From: Guadua angustifolia
Lineage: Eukaryota > Streptophyta > Magnoliopsida > Poales > Poaceae
Direction: 5' to 3'
Assembly (NCBI GenBank): GCA_036346375.1
Contig: CM070502.1
Coordinates: forward strand, 15,662,924-15,726,923
DNA length: 64,000 nucleotides
Below are positions 10,227 to 22,715 of the stretch, in pieces. Each line of letters opens with the position of its first letter. Position 1 is the first letter of the stretch. Position numbers and translations under genes: made by a program. Below the pieces are notes generated by a model. It did no database searches. It worked only from the letters and a program-made list of their open reading frames with translations, and was not told the DNA's origin.

Positions 10227-10735
10227 TGTTACATATACCTCTTTTTATGCGTAGCAATCGTAAGACCAAATCAAAGTTCTGTGAGATATAACATGAGCGT
10301 GCAGGGTCTCAAAAACAAAGAAGATAAATCTCGTAAAAAGAACCAAAATAGTAACGTTGAAACAACCACGGCAATAGAGAATATTTGGCGAAGTCGACCC
10401 TAAATTTTTTAAGCACAACCTCAAAATGTACTAAAAATTATTGTTCAATCACAACCCTCTCAAAATTTTTAGGACTCAGTTGATCTTGACCTATATAAGA
10501 ATCTAGTATAATAACCTAGCCTATAATTCTCTCGTGCACCTCAACTTTGAATGAGTTTCTCTTGCTTTCTTCTTGGTTGTTTGAGATCTCTTTGACCATT
10601 CCTATGGGTTCATATGGCTCTCCTAGTTCTCTTCCAAAGCGAAGTAGAAATCTTATCCCAAAAGAAAGTATGAATCCTAATTCTATTAGGATTCATCTAG
10701 GTCTCCTTATAACACATCTTTTCAAATCTCAAGTC
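10227..10735 (-). repeat. Copia 3' LTR (minus orientation)
   Basis: Begins TGTTACATATACC on plus and matches the other LTR with many substitutions and indels. The inner boundary, near 10735, is approximate. Confidence 0.6.
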
Positions 10736-11232
10736 GGCGTTATTTTTTTTGGTTTTTCTCCCATATTTGAGAGTGCCCTCATCACAAGGGTTCACATATT
10801 ACTGCAATGTTCATGTTTAATGTTCGAGCTTAGCTGTTCGAATCCTCCACCTAGGAGTTGTTTCTTTGTCTAGTTTGGTTAACCATACCTCTTGTTCCGA
10901 TAACTCTCCATGTAATAGGTTTGTACCTCCTCTGAGCTCCACTTGCTCACCGGTATCGCGTGGTTGGTCTCACCTCGTCTTGTTTCTTCCAACTGCTCTC
11001 ACCTTGGCTTTTGCATCTGCTAGATTTCACAAGTATTTTTACAGTTTCGCACATAATTACAGTTGAGATCTAAGTTCCTGCCATTGATGACATGGTTTCC
11101 TTCTCCTAATCAAGATTTTTATCAAACCTCTCATTGGATGCTTTTTGGTTTACCTATCAATTGGTATCCTCTATTACTCCAAATACGCTTTATGATCACC
11201 CGCCCTTTGCAAGCGACTCGTATGACTCCATC

Positions 11233-12440
11233 TCAAAGTGATACCTCACAACTTTCGAGTTTAACTGACCTCATAGATATTAGACTACTCTTTAAGCTGG
11301 GAGCATACCGAATTCCTATCAATGTACAATGTGCTCTATTATACATCTTCAATCTAATTGTTCTGACCTCAATAGTTGCATACTCCTTGCAATACATCAA
11401 GTAAACAATTCCATGTGCCAAGCGTAGAGATCCTTTGTCAAACATTTCCATTGCCAAACATATGTGGAAGCAACAACTTAACTCTAATATCCATTCATAA
11501 AAAAATACCTAAATAACTGACGACAAATATGTTCGAATCATTTTTTGCTATCGCCATTGAGTTACATCATTCATCTGCTTTAAACTCGAACAATCCTTTA
11601 TCATATAACATTACTTGTCGCATAGATAAACATAGTAAAAACTGATAAAATGCCACCCCTAAGAGGTGGCATTTTTTCAATTCTCCCGATAACATACGTG
11701 TATACTCTTGCTCTTGCCATTCTTTTTCTTGTGACTTTTGCTTCTATTTACAACATCTACTATAACCAACGCTTGATCACCTATTAATAAAGATTTAGAT
11801 AATCACCTATTAATAAAGATTTAGATAGCTTTTCAAGTACTTCGTCTTCAACAGATATGCAATTGCCTTGTTGAAATTAAAAAAGCTTTTTTCGATAGAA
11901 ATATTCATCACCAATTGCTTCCAAGATGGTGGTAGAAATGATGTTAGTATGACAACTTTGTCGTTCTTCTTAATTTTCTTATCTACACTAATCAGCTGTG
12001 TTATAAGCTACTAAAGACATTGATATGGTAAATGAACCATGTACATTCCTCCATATATAACTTTTACAGTTGTTACTTCAGCACACACCGGTTTGTCAAT
12101 GACTTTGCCATATACAATTTTTTATAAGTTCTTTCATAACTTATTTAATTAATTTTTCTTGATTACCGAGTACTTTACCTCATCGATGAGACATAGAAGA
12201 ATTGTACTGAAAGTTTTCTACTCCATCACCTTCCAGTCTTCTTAGGATGTATTTTCTGGTTTATCCCCTTCAAGAGAAGCAATTAACTTTTGCTGAACAA
12301 GGGTATCCTTCACCACACATTGCCACACGCTAAAATTTTCTCCATTGTCAAATTTGTCTATTTGATTCCACATCATCGATGTCGATCTTGATTTTGTGCC
12401 ATCTGACACTTTACCAATCTTCTCATAAATCTGATTAATC
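11233..12440 (-). pseudogene. Copia gag-pol remnants
   Basis: Around 12379-12200 the minus strand translates to a copia-type gag N-terminus (MWNQIDKFDNGENFSVWQ, then VQQKLIASLEG) with several in-frame stops. At 11457-11233 a 74-codon frame contains TIRLKMYNRAHCTLIGIRYA, followed by PSLKSSLIS, the conserved stretch around the protease/gag-pre-integrase junction. No integrase or RT was found, so the copy cannot be autonomous. Confidence 0.65.
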
Positions 12441-12462
12441 TGACCTTAGCTCTGATACCACT

Positions 12463-12955
12463 TGTTACATTCTGATACCCTTTCTTATGCGCAGCAGCTT
12501 TCAGATCAAATCAGGGTTTAATGAGATACGGCACAAGCGTGCACGATCTCAATAATAAAGAAGATGAATCTCGTAAAAAGAACTAAAATAACAACATTGA
12601 AGTAACCACAACGAGAGATAAAAAATTTATGAATCTGATCGCAAACTCTTTAAACACAACCTCAAAAGATTACAAGGGATTGTTGTTCTCTCACAACCTT
12701 ATCGAACCTTTTAGAATATTCGAATCTTTGTGGTAAAGAATAACCTAACATCGAAGCATCGCTTGCGTGTCTACTTTGGATGAGCTCATCTTGCTTGCTT
12801 GGGTTCTCAGTGACCGCCTTATAGACTTATATAGCTCGCTTAGATCTCATTCAAAGGGAAATATGAATCCTAATCATACTATGATTCATCTAGGACTACT
12901 TATAACACACCTTTTCATATCTAAAAAAACTATATATAAATCATCATACTCAACA
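12463..12955 (-). repeat. Copia 5' LTR (minus orientation)
   Basis: Begins TGTTACATTCTGATACCC on plus, next to the primer site, and ends CTCAACA before gtaca. About 493 bp. Confidence 0.7.
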
Positions 12956-12960
12956 GTACA

Positions 12961-13546
12961 ATTGTTCATAGAGTGCCCTAAGATGTGTAATAATTTGTTT
13001 GTGAAATTTATATGATAGGTTGTATTTCTATGCATCAAAATCTCCATGCGGGTGGAATGTTCTCTAAATGTTAATTGTGAGACATGAAGTTACTGTACAG
13101 ATTGCGATGTTCCCAGTGCATGTGCAGATGTTCTACGTCTGACAACACAGAGGGTGATTCTTTCAGAGGAATTGGTCGAATCTTGCCTATTTCGATCCTT
13201 GCACAATTAGATGTTTGTCTTTATCAGTAACAATAATTTAGTCTGCTCTGCTCCCTTGCAATAAGCAATGAAGATTTGGCCCTTCTGTTACTCTAAAGTA
13301 GTGGAATTTTGTCAACCTCCACTTCTTACATGCACATCGGTGTCCTCAAATCAATTGTCATCCTTTCTATTATAGACACAAAAATGTAGCATCCGTAATA
13401 CACTTGGTATGTTGAATTGTTTTCCTTACCTCGACATTTCCTTGTAAAATAGTCTAGGCATCAAGTTTCAGAATCTGAACAAGTCCTTCCAACTTTGATC
13501 CACTGATGCATGCAACCCACAGTACAACATCTGCATTATGAACAGT
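12961..13546. other. Intergenic, nothing recognised
   Basis: Sequence between the copia element and the left target duplication of a hAT transposon. No gene, RNA or repeat was recognised. Confidence 0.45.
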
Positions 13547-13554
13547 GCTCCAAT

Positions 13555-16500
13555 CATGGTAATCATGGCGCCCTGGTGAGGCGAGTCACCTCTAGGGCGC
13601 CTGGATGCCTAGGCGCCTACGCGCCCACTTAGGCAACAGTTAGGCGACCAACTAGTTCAGATTTCAAGCTCAAACATAGTTCAAGTTTTCTATGTACAAA
13701 ATCATATTCAAACTCAAATATAGCAGGAGTGAGGAGTGATGTGTAGTACCTTGTATATAGCATCCATAGCACCTTCCATATGATCCAAATCATTGTTATC
13801 CAAACATTGATGTAGAGCCTGAAATGACTCAATACATCTAGCAACTTGCCTTGATTTTTCCTGATACAAGTAAGAGATTTATCTGATGTCAGCAAGATGA
13901 AACACTAGGTTATTAGATACATGGAGTTCACACAAACTACAAAAATATCTTGAAAATAGAATTGAGAATGTTCCAAGTACAAAGATATTGAAAGTCTCAA
14001 ACATAGATATAATGTTCCAAGGACAGGGATATTCAAATATAGATAATTAGATATAATGTTCCAAGGACAATGATATTCTAACATTGATGTCTAAGTCTAA
14101 ATCATCTTGACAATTCTCATCACTTGGTCTACTCTCATGAGGAGGAGTAGGTGGTGCTTGCCATAATCATCGTCAATGTCTAGATCATCGGCCACCAAAG
14201 GTTCATAGACTTTATCCTCATCTGGGCCTTGCTCTTCTCTTTCAGTTGTTGAGCTCAAATTTGCACCACGTCAAGAGTATGTCCTGATAATCGTAGGTAG
14301 ATTACGTCCCTGAAGCATTAATGATGCACCGGTGGCTTCATCAACTTGAGTCCATGAAAGATTTTCTCCATGATGGACTTCTTCGGTACTCATTTCAACC
14401 CATTTATTGTTCTATTGAAACTCTTTTAAGATCAATGGGTTGAAATTTGTCTCTTCCGCATGTCTCTTTTAAAAACGTTCGGCAATCTTCTGGTTGTATT
14501 GAATGCAGAACAAATCATTCAATCTTTGGTGCTCCAACCGGTTTCTTTTTTTGGATGGATATAAAAATTAATCATTAATCAACAATAGAAAATACTCAGA
14601 ATATATGAGTAGCCTTAAAATAAATACAACTTAGTTGCTTACAAATTTGAAGATGCTCTAATTGTACTCACAACTGGATGCCGAACAACAAAGGCCGAGG
14701 ATGCGTCTTGAAAACTTTTGAAGCTCTCTAGCAAGGCCACCAAAAGCATTCCACCAATCAACTAAAATATAAAACATTGTATCTATATTAGAAACTTAGA
14801 ATGTTTAAAATTGAATCAACTTAGAATAGAAGTACAGTACTTACGAGGGCTCTTTGTTTTTTGTTGCATCACAACTGATTGCTTTCCAAAGCTCTTTCTC
14901 ATTTTCCTATAATCATCCGCTTGGTCACTTATCTTTCTAAGCAAATTATCATCACAATTAATAATCTTTTCAAGTATATCATTGAATGCAATCTGGAGTC
15001 TTGAAGCATAGTCAATGTCTTTTTCTTTGATGTCGAAAAACCTGTTTGGGTTTAAAAACAATGCAGCCCTATGCAGCTTTTGCTCCATCTGATGCACGCA
15101 CCGCCGCTCAATGATGTCCATTATCCGCACGCACCGCTGCTTAATGATATCCATTATCTTCTTTAATACCCTTAGTTTGCTTCCAAAAGACTCTCTTATC
15201 TTATTTCTAGCATGATCCATCTTGCTAAAACCTCCGGCATGGCAGGCTCCTCATCCTTATCAACAATCCTCAACACAATCAGAAAAAGCTAGGATGCTCT
15301 TATACAATCCTCCATAGCATGCCAAAAATGTAAGGAAAGCAAAATATCACAAACTTTCTTCTCTGCCTTTGTTTGAGCCAATTTGGCTCTAGTCCAATCC
15401 TTACTAACAAAGAGTAGTTGCAATGTATCCTTATGCTTATATAAACTTTGCAAAGTGAGAGAAAAGGTAGCAAACCGAATGGCTGCTGGTCTCACTAAAT
15501 CCCTCCCTCCTGTCTCCTCCCTCATTGCATCGAGAAGCCTCCCATGCCTATAGATGAAGGTAGTCACATGCTTGGCTTGATTGATGGCTTTCTTGAACTC
15601 ACTTATCTTTCCGATATCTTTCAATATAAGATCCAAACAATGTGCAGCACAAAGGGTTCAGAAGAGAGTGGGAAACCTCTCCATAAGAATTTTACATGCA
15701 AAAGAAAAAAATTTGAGTTCCAAGCAATTTGCAACACAAGGTAGATTGTTTTTTGGCTAAAGAAAAGAAACTTACCAACAGCCTTAAAGTTGGCACCATT
15801 ATCTGTGACCACTTGAACAACGTTGTCAAGATCTATCTCCACAATCTTCTTCTCAAGCAAAGTAGCTAACATACTTGCATCAGCCGACTAAGAGGATGCA
15901 TCTACAGACTCTAAGAAGAAAGTTCCTTCAGAACAATCGACAAGAAAATTTATCAAGTGTCTTCCTCTCCTATCAGTCCATCCATCTGATATTAATGTAC
16001 AACTGCATTGTCTCCAACCAGACTCTTGTTTCTCTCTTAATACTTGGATTTCATTCTTTACTTTAGCAAGCAACGGCACCCTTAACTTATAAAAACTAGG
16101 AGGCTTGTATCCATACCCATATTATCCAATAGACTCCATCATAATTTCAAAACTCCTAGAATTTGCAGCATTCAATGGTATGCCACACTAATAAAAGAAA
16201 TTAGTAACATGCATATCATCATCTCTTTTTCTTCCTTGGTCCTCATACATTGCTCTATGGAGGTTTAGGACAACTGTTTGGAATACCTTTTCTCAACAAC
16301 CTCTTTGGGTGTCTTTTTTTTATCATAGAGGTAACTGATTTTGTTACTTTGGCCAACAGTTTGAACATAATAGCAGCTTGTTTCCTCTTGGCAGTTATCC
16401 TAGAACTTGGATGACAAGACGACGCCTTCGAGAATACTTGTTGATTAACCTTAACCTCCTGAACAACATCACCTTCACCTTCCTCTTCATCGTTATCTAA

Positions 16501-17758
16501 ATTAACCACCTTGTTTCTTACAATCTTCTTTATGTAATCTTGCATCTCTCTTATTATTGTCGTGGTAGTTTTGGGGCATTTTTGAACATCCCCAAAACCC
16601 GCGGCAAGGTGCTGCTTCAACCTTTTGTTGCCTGAATGCATTTGTTTTTGGCAAAGTACACATTGCACCATATCCTTGTTCATCAAGTCCGCCAAAATCC
16701 ATACTTCCACTCAGGATCCTTCAATTTGGCCTTCCGCTTTGGATCCTTGGATGGATCAAATATTTGCTCTTGGCTGGCATCACCGGACTCGCCAACGGCG
16801 ACACTTGTTGCTTGATCAGCCATGTACGTATAAGTTCTGTATAAAATAATTGCAGCAGCCAGCATCATTATCAATCAGTGTAGCAGTTCAACACTACTCA
16901 GTTGAACACTACTTGATCAATGACTAATCCATATAATCAACAATCAATTGTTCAGATGTGTGTAATGTGTACATTGAAGTGATATCATCAAATGTGTGTA
17001 GTGTGTACTGTCAACTGTGTACATTGAAGTGAGATCAAGCTTGTGAATAATAAGGGAGAAAGTGTCTAAGTGAGAAATGCATCCCAACAACCCAACACCA
17101 ACATCCCATCGACACCGAGCTGCATCTCTTAAAGGCCAAGCGGCATCCAACTGACACCGAGCAAGAGGAAGAGGCATTCCAATATTCCATTCCACCGAGT
17201 TGTGCCATTAGCCAAGCTACAGCATCTCATTGAGTAAGCTGCGCCATTAGCCAAGCAATAGGTGGAGAGGATTGCATCGGCTCTACTAGCTAGACTTCCC
17301 TGTTCCTTCGGTCCAGAGTAGAGGCGAAGGGGGAAACCGGGAGGCGGACGGGGAAGGGGAGGCGAAGGGGGAAGTCGGGAGGCGGACGGGGAGGGGGAGG
17401 CAAAAGGGGCTTACTGGTGGCGGCGGCGACGAAGTTGCTTGCGACGACGACGCCGTTGCTTGCCTAAATACCTCCACCTAGTCACATGAGTCTTCCTTCT
17501 TTCCCAAACCTCCTCTCGATCCCACTCATCTATCTCGTGCTCTAGTCCAATCCTGTGCTCAAATACCTCCTCCAGTCCAATCCCAGTCGGCCGCCCAGAC
17601 GCCAGGCCGATGCCAAGTGGTGGACACCGCGACACCAGGACATCTAGGCGGCCACCTGGTCGTCTTCAGATGAGGCGTTGGGTCGTGCGCCTCTAGCCGG
17701 CCGTCTGGACGCCTAGTCGGCGACTAGGCGTCTTCTAGGCAACGCAGTAATAACACTG
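13555..17758 (-). mobile_element. hAT DNA transposon, 4.2 kb, decayed
   Basis: A perfect 8-bp target duplication GCTCCAAT (13547-13554 and 17759-17766) defines the ends. The termini (CATGGTAATCATGGCGCC at the left; reverse complement CAGTGTTATTACTGCG at the right) are weak inverted repeats. Subterminal regions at both ends are full of GCCTAGGCG / GGCGACTAGGCG motifs, typical of transposase-binding arrays. The interior carries a minus-strand hAT transposase pseudogene. A GC-rich block at 17320-17405 holds a roughly 38-bp tandem duplication. Confidence 0.88.
14290..16823 (-). pseudogene. hAT transposase (BED finger, DUF659, hAT C-terminal)
   Basis: The frame starts at ATG 16823 (MADQATSVAV). 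A BED zinc finger follows (VQCVLCQKQM...RLKQHLAAGF, about 16665-16580). Then come a DUF659-like block with LISDGWTDRRGRHLINFLVD (about 16000-15935), VVQVVTDNGANF (near 15810) and AIRFATFSLTLQSLYKHK (near 15470). The C-terminal region is WWNAFGGLARELQKFSRRIL (near 14760-14700) and an acidic tail near 14370. Exons are separated by introns and broken by a frameshift near 16690 plus stops. The order of motifs is that of plant hAT transposases, but it cannot encode an intact enzyme. Confidence 0.82.
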
Positions 17759-17764
17759 GCTCCA

Positions 17765-17880
17765 ATGCTTTTCCTCTCAATACAAGTTGCACAAATCTTC
17801 AAGCAAACAAGAGGTAAGTAATCATCATCTACTCTTCATTCATAATTTAATATTGTACAACTGAAAAAAGAAAAGCATGA
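17765..17880. repeat. Short dispersed repeat, copy A
   Basis: ATGCTTTTCCTCTCAATACA ... AAAAAAGAAAAGCAT, about 116 bp with short inverted ends (ATGCTTTTC / GAAAAGCAT). A diverged second copy lies at about 32930-33046. It is possibly a very small MITE, and the hAT above inserted essentially at its edge. Confidence 0.55.
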
Positions 17881-17915
17881 AAGCACCTCTTAGAGTCTCG
17901 ATTCGTAATAGTTAA

Positions 17916-18270
17916 GGGCCTATTTGAATCCATTAGCTCTAATAGTTAGCTGGCTAATTATTAGCTAGGGGCTATTTGGATCTACTAGCTAATAGGTGGT
18001 CGGAAATTTGGTTGTGGGTGCAAATGTCCATTGTACCCTTATATTAATTAGTCGAGCGTGAGGGAAAGGGGCCTGTAGTGGAAGGACCGGGGGCAGATTG
18101 GTCTTTTGACCATCCATTAGCTGAAATTAGCAGGGGAGAACCAGCTAATGAGATAACTATTAGCTATGTTGTTGGCTAACTATTAGTTGGGTTATTAGTT
18201 GGACTGTTTAGATCTATTTCAGCTAATTTTAACAGCTAACTGTTAGTGCTAATGGATCCCAAATATGACC
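17916..18270. mobile_element. Tourist-like MITE, 355 bp
   Basis: Terminal inverted repeats are about 35 bp: left GGGCCTATTTGAATCCATTA; right, reverse complement, GGTCATATTTGGGATCCATT. They are bounded by TAA duplications (17913-17915 and 18271-18273). The internal TTAGCTAAT-type motifs recur on both arms, so the transcript could fold into a long hairpin. Confidence 0.85.
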
Positions 18271-19244
18271 TAATTAGATCCCATGCGTCAAGCAACTACT
18301 TGTTTGAAAGTTTGATGAAACATCAAGCGCGATAAAAGTGGCCCGGTTCGGTGCACGTACACGCCGTGCTCAATTGCCAATAAACTCGTGTACCCCAACC
18401 ACAGTGGCGGAGAGGGGGGGCTGGCAGGGGCCTGGCCCCCCCAACGAAACCTATGACCCAAGTGAAAGGCCCACCGTTTTAACTCCTGTTACACAGCACA
18501 CATCGACATCGGCTAAAAAAAGGCCAAATGGCCCATGCCCATCGCCATCGGTCTTCACAACTGGCTGCGCGTCCGATGGAATTCCAAGCTTCCAGTCCGG
18601 CCGTTCCGATTCAGAATCACCGCATCTACAAGAGGAGGACGCAGACACCCGACGGCCGGCGATGACGGCCGCGCGACGCTCTGCCTCTGTCTGCACCGTG
18701 AGTCCGTATCTGCGTAAGCAACTTATTCGGTTCTCTAAACATGCTACGTACGCCCATCTTAGAGCAAGAATTAGTAAGAAAACATTGGGAATTAGTAAGA
18801 ATTAGTTCAGACTTGAGACTTAGTAGCTGGTTAACATTGGGAATTAGTAAGAACTAGGTAGAATCGCGCGCGAATGCCGCGCCGCGAGGGGAAAATCCGG
18901 TATGAGTTTTTTTGCAAATCGAATTTATAAACGCAAGTCCGGTATGAGTTTTTACAAATCGAACTTGAAAGCTGCAGGTTTTTCAAAATAACCGTGAAGA
19001 AGGGACCGGATGCATTTTTTATGTTCGCAAAACCACCCATTGGGCAAAAATAGTCTAGAGGAAAAAGGCGAAAAATTATTAGAGGCGACAATCTTCTTTT
19101 ATCGAGCCTAACACTATCTGCGTTCACCGAGTAATAATACACGTTTAAAAAATATCGAGATCGAGATAGAAAATCGAGTTGGGGAAAAAGTCCGGACATA
19201 GAGCTGCACATTTCTCTGGTGCGAAAAAAATCTCCGGAAAACGT

Positions 19245-19380
19245 TTTTTTGTGAAAATATTTTCGGGTTTTTGGTAGCAAAACATTTTTTCGGGTCTTTT
19301 GGGTGGCGAAAACATTTTTCCGTTTTTTGGTAGTGAAAACATTTTTCGGGTTTTTCGAGGCGAAAGCATTTTTTCCGGAA
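19245..19380. repeat. Imperfect tandem repeat, period about 32 bp
   Basis: Four variants of (g)cGAAAACATTTTTcgggttttt follow one another in the 5' non-coding part of the hAT element. The surrounding stretch 18850-19670 differs in composition from the rest and may be a nested insertion. Confidence 0.6.
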
Positions 19381-19891
19381 AACGAAGAAAGGACCTAAAC
19401 GTAAAGCAAGGACTGTTTGTTATTTTTTGGACCTGTTCGCTATCACGAAAAATTAGAAAAGGGCTTGTTCGCGATTCAAACTAACGGAGACTTCTACGTA
19501 AAATGCCGTGGGCCAGGGACCTAAATGCGAAGGGAGAAAATTTTCTTTGTCTCTCAAAAAATTACACAGGGACCTATCCGCAATTTCGAAGAAGCGGAGG
19601 GGTTTTTTTGCAAAAACTACCAATGACAGGTGGCTGCGGCGGTTGCTCGGCATTCTCAGCGCATGTTATATGGAGTTAATTAGTTGAGACTTGAGACTTA
19701 GTAGCTAGTTAACTGATGTGTGATACTGTGATGTGTGCTGCTTTTTTTTTAACCGATGGGCTAGTTCTAGCACATTAGCTAGCTCTGTCAATGAATTTCT
19801 TGTCTATAGTTAATTTTGTTCCATTTTTTTTGAACAACATAGCAGGAGTACTGCTATTTTGCATTAGTCGGTCAGTTCACGCTTGGTCGAT

Positions 19892-22597
19892 ATGAAGACG
19901 AAAAGGATGAAGACAATTCATTCTTTCTTTAAGAACGTTGAATCAAGCTCCTAGCCTATCATAGATAATTCTTCTAATCCAGAAGAGGTGGAAGCTACTG
20001 GACTTCCTAGTCCAATTGAAGAGGAAGCTCCTAATCCAATTGAAGAGGAAAATCCTAATGTGGCAACTCCAGCTAGAATTATAACTACAGCATATGAGAG
20101 GGACCCAGGAAAAAGATGTCAAATTTGGGAACTACATCCTGATAAGCAAGATGAAGCGCGACGATTTTATATATCTAAGGGTCCATACCAGCCATTCATG
20201 ACAAAGTACCCATTTAATGAATCAACAAATCATCGTCGTCGATTCCAAAGTAAATGGTTCACAAATTTTCCTTGGTTGGAGTATTCACCTGAGACAAATC
20301 GTGTCTATTGTTTGCCTTGTTCTCTTTTCCAAAAAACCAATTGGAAGGTGCGGTTCAGATGCATTTACAGTCAAAGGATTTCAAAATTGGAAGAAGGTTA
20401 ATGATGGAAAAGAATGTGCTTTTCTAACTCATATGGGTCAAGATCCCAATTCAGCTCATAACTACTCGGTTCGGTGTTTGGATAATCTTAAGAATAGCAT
20501 GGCTCATGTTGACAATGTGATTATGAAGCAAACTAAGAAAATGATCGCGGATGCAAGACTACGGCTTAAGACAACAATTGATTCTATCAGGTAATCAATA
20601 ATTTCTTTTCACATGACATATGCTATTTCAATAACTACAATTGTTATCATTGTATGTGTAAGAATCATTTATTCCTGATTTATTAGGTGGTTAACATTTC
20701 AAGCATGCTCATTTAGAGGCCATGATGAATCTCCAGAATCCATGAACCAAGGAAATTTTCTTGAGATGGTTAAAATTTTGACTTCTTATAACAAGGAAGT
20801 GAATGATGTTGTTTTAGAAAATGCCCCAGGAAATGCTAAGTATACCTCGCCAACGGTCCAGAAGGAAATTCTTAGCCTATATGCTCGGAAGGTACAAACA
20901 TCAATTAGAGAAGAAATTGGAAGTAGAAAGTTTTGCATAATGGTTGATGAAGCTTGAGATGAATCTAAGAAGGAGCAAATGGCAATAGTTCTTCGTTTTG
21001 TTGATAAAGAAGGGCTTATAAAGGAGCGTTTCCTTGATCTTATTCATGTGAATGACACTGCTGCGTTAACACTAAAGAACTCCATATATGCTGTCTTAAC
21101 AGATAATAACTTGAATGTGCAAGATATCAGGGGACAAGGCTATGATGGGGCGAGTAATATGCGGGGAGAGTGGAATGGATTGAAGGCTTTAATTTTGCAA
21201 GATTGCCCTTATGCATATTATATTCATTGCATGGTTCATCAACTTCAGTTGGTTCTTGTTGCGACATCAAGGGAGGTACATGCTGTACACAACTTCTTTC
21301 AACATGCAAATTTCATTGTAAATGTTGTTAGTTCTTCTCCTAAGCGTAATAATGAGTTATTAGCTAATCAAGCAGCTCAAATTGCACATGAGATTGAATT
21401 AGGAGAGCTTGATACAGGAAGTGGAGCAAATCAGATAGGATCTTTACAAAGAGCAGGAGACACTAGATGGAGTTCTCACTATAGGTCAATTCAAAGTTTG
21501 AAAAAGATGTTTGTTCTTTGTAGTATCAGTCCTACAAAGTATAGCAAATGACCGTTCGGTCTCAAAATATTCTCGAGGAGATCTTTGCAGTGCTTTTAAG
21601 ATTCTTATATAATTTGATTTTGTGTTCATTCTACACCTGATGGAAAAATCATGAAGATCACTGATGTGCTATGCCAAATACTCCAACAAAAATATTTGGA
21701 TATTTTAAATGCAATGGATTTTGTGTCTAACACAAAGGTGTTACTCGGTCGGTTAAGGCAAAATGGTTGGGAACCTCTTTTAGAAGAAGTCAAATGTTTT
21801 TGTATGAAGCATGAGATTGAGATCCCTGATATGAATCACAGGTATGTTACCCTCCCCAAATATTGAATTTCGAATATACATTACATCATAAATTCATGTT
21901 TGCATTATACTATTATAATATAAGGTACCCTCCCTAAATATTTAATTTAAATGCATTTTGTAGATTTGTTGATGTGACCAAATCTCGCAATAAGCATAAT
22001 AACACTACAACGTTACATCATTACAATATAGATGTATTTAGTGTTGCAATAGATCAACAATTGGTTGAGTTGAATGATCGTTTTAGTTCTCAAGCGACAG
22101 AGCTTCTAACCCTTTGTGCATCCTTGGATCCAAGACGAGATACATTTGACATGTTAAAGATATGCACTTTGGTGGACAAGTTCTATCCTATAAATTTTTC
22201 TAGTCAAGAAAGAGCTCAATTGGAATGTCAACTACCACATTTTCAACTTGATGCATGTAACCATCCAGACCTACAGCTACAATGTTTACCATCTCTCGCT
22301 GATCTAACACATGGACTAGCTAAAACAGGAAAAGCTTCTATTTATCCAATGGTTGACAAGTTGCTGCAATTAGTCATCACTCTTCTAGTGTCAACTGCAA
22401 CCACTGAGCGAGTTTTTTCAGCCATGAAACTTATCAAGACCCGCCTTCGAAATAAAATGGGAGATGATTTTCTTCGACGTTGCCTGATAGTCTATATTGA
22501 GAAGGAACTAGCAGCAAAGATCACTTCCGAGGAACTTATTGATTTGTATGATCTTCTCGGTAGTCGTAGAGCTAAATTTAAATTAATACAGATGTGA
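19892..22597 (+). pseudogene. hAT transposase with TTF-type zinc finger
   Basis: The frame opens at ATG 19892 (MKTKRMKTIHSFFKN) and hits TAG at 19952. The same frame then continues as family-like sequence through a TTF-type finger region (WFTNFPWLEYSPETNRVYC..C) until a 1-base frameshift near 20345. A likely intron spans about 20592-20686. The DUF4371-like part contains FCIMVDEA, a TGA stop at 20955-20957, then DESKKEQMAIVLRFV and GQGYDGASNM. The C-terminal hAT dimerisation block (STATTERVFSAMKLIKTRLR) lies at about 22395-22455, and the stop is at 22595-22597. Both stops are what C-to-T changes would produce (CAG to TAG, CGA to TGA). This is inferred from family knowledge, not alignment. Confidence 0.85.
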
Positions 22598-22715
22598 GAT
22601 GTGACTTCTCTTATTCATAGAAAAACAATGAAGACTATATATATTGCTATAATATTTTTTAATGTCCAATTAACCTTCTTCATGTTTAAATACTGGTTCC
22701 GCCCCTGCCCAACCA

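Larger units (their letters stand above)
10227..12955 (-). mobile_element. Decayed, internally deleted Ty1/copia element (2.7 kb)
   Basis: Two diverged direct repeats share blocks such as TCTCGTAAAAAGAAC and ATTCATCTAGG. The right one (12463-12955) is preceded on its inner side by a minus-strand primer site TGGTATCAGAGCTAAGG (12460-12444), so the element reads right to left. Flanking bases gtata (10222-10226) and gtaca (12956-12960) are a near-perfect 5-bp duplication. The interior is only about 1.7 kb and carries gag and gag-pre-integrase remnants, so most of pol is missing. Confidence 0.75.
18402..22707 (+). mobile_element. hAT transposon of the TTF-finger class, 4.3 kb
   Basis: Ends CAGTGGCGGAG (left) and CCGCCCCTG (right; reverse complement CAGGGGCGGAA) are inverted repeats. 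They are flanked by a perfect 8-bp duplication CCCAACCA (18394-18401 and 22708-22715). The plus-strand interior carries a hAT transposase pseudogene with at least two nonsense mutations and one frameshift. The 1.5-kb 5' part is non-coding and includes a small tandem repeat. Confidence 0.9.
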
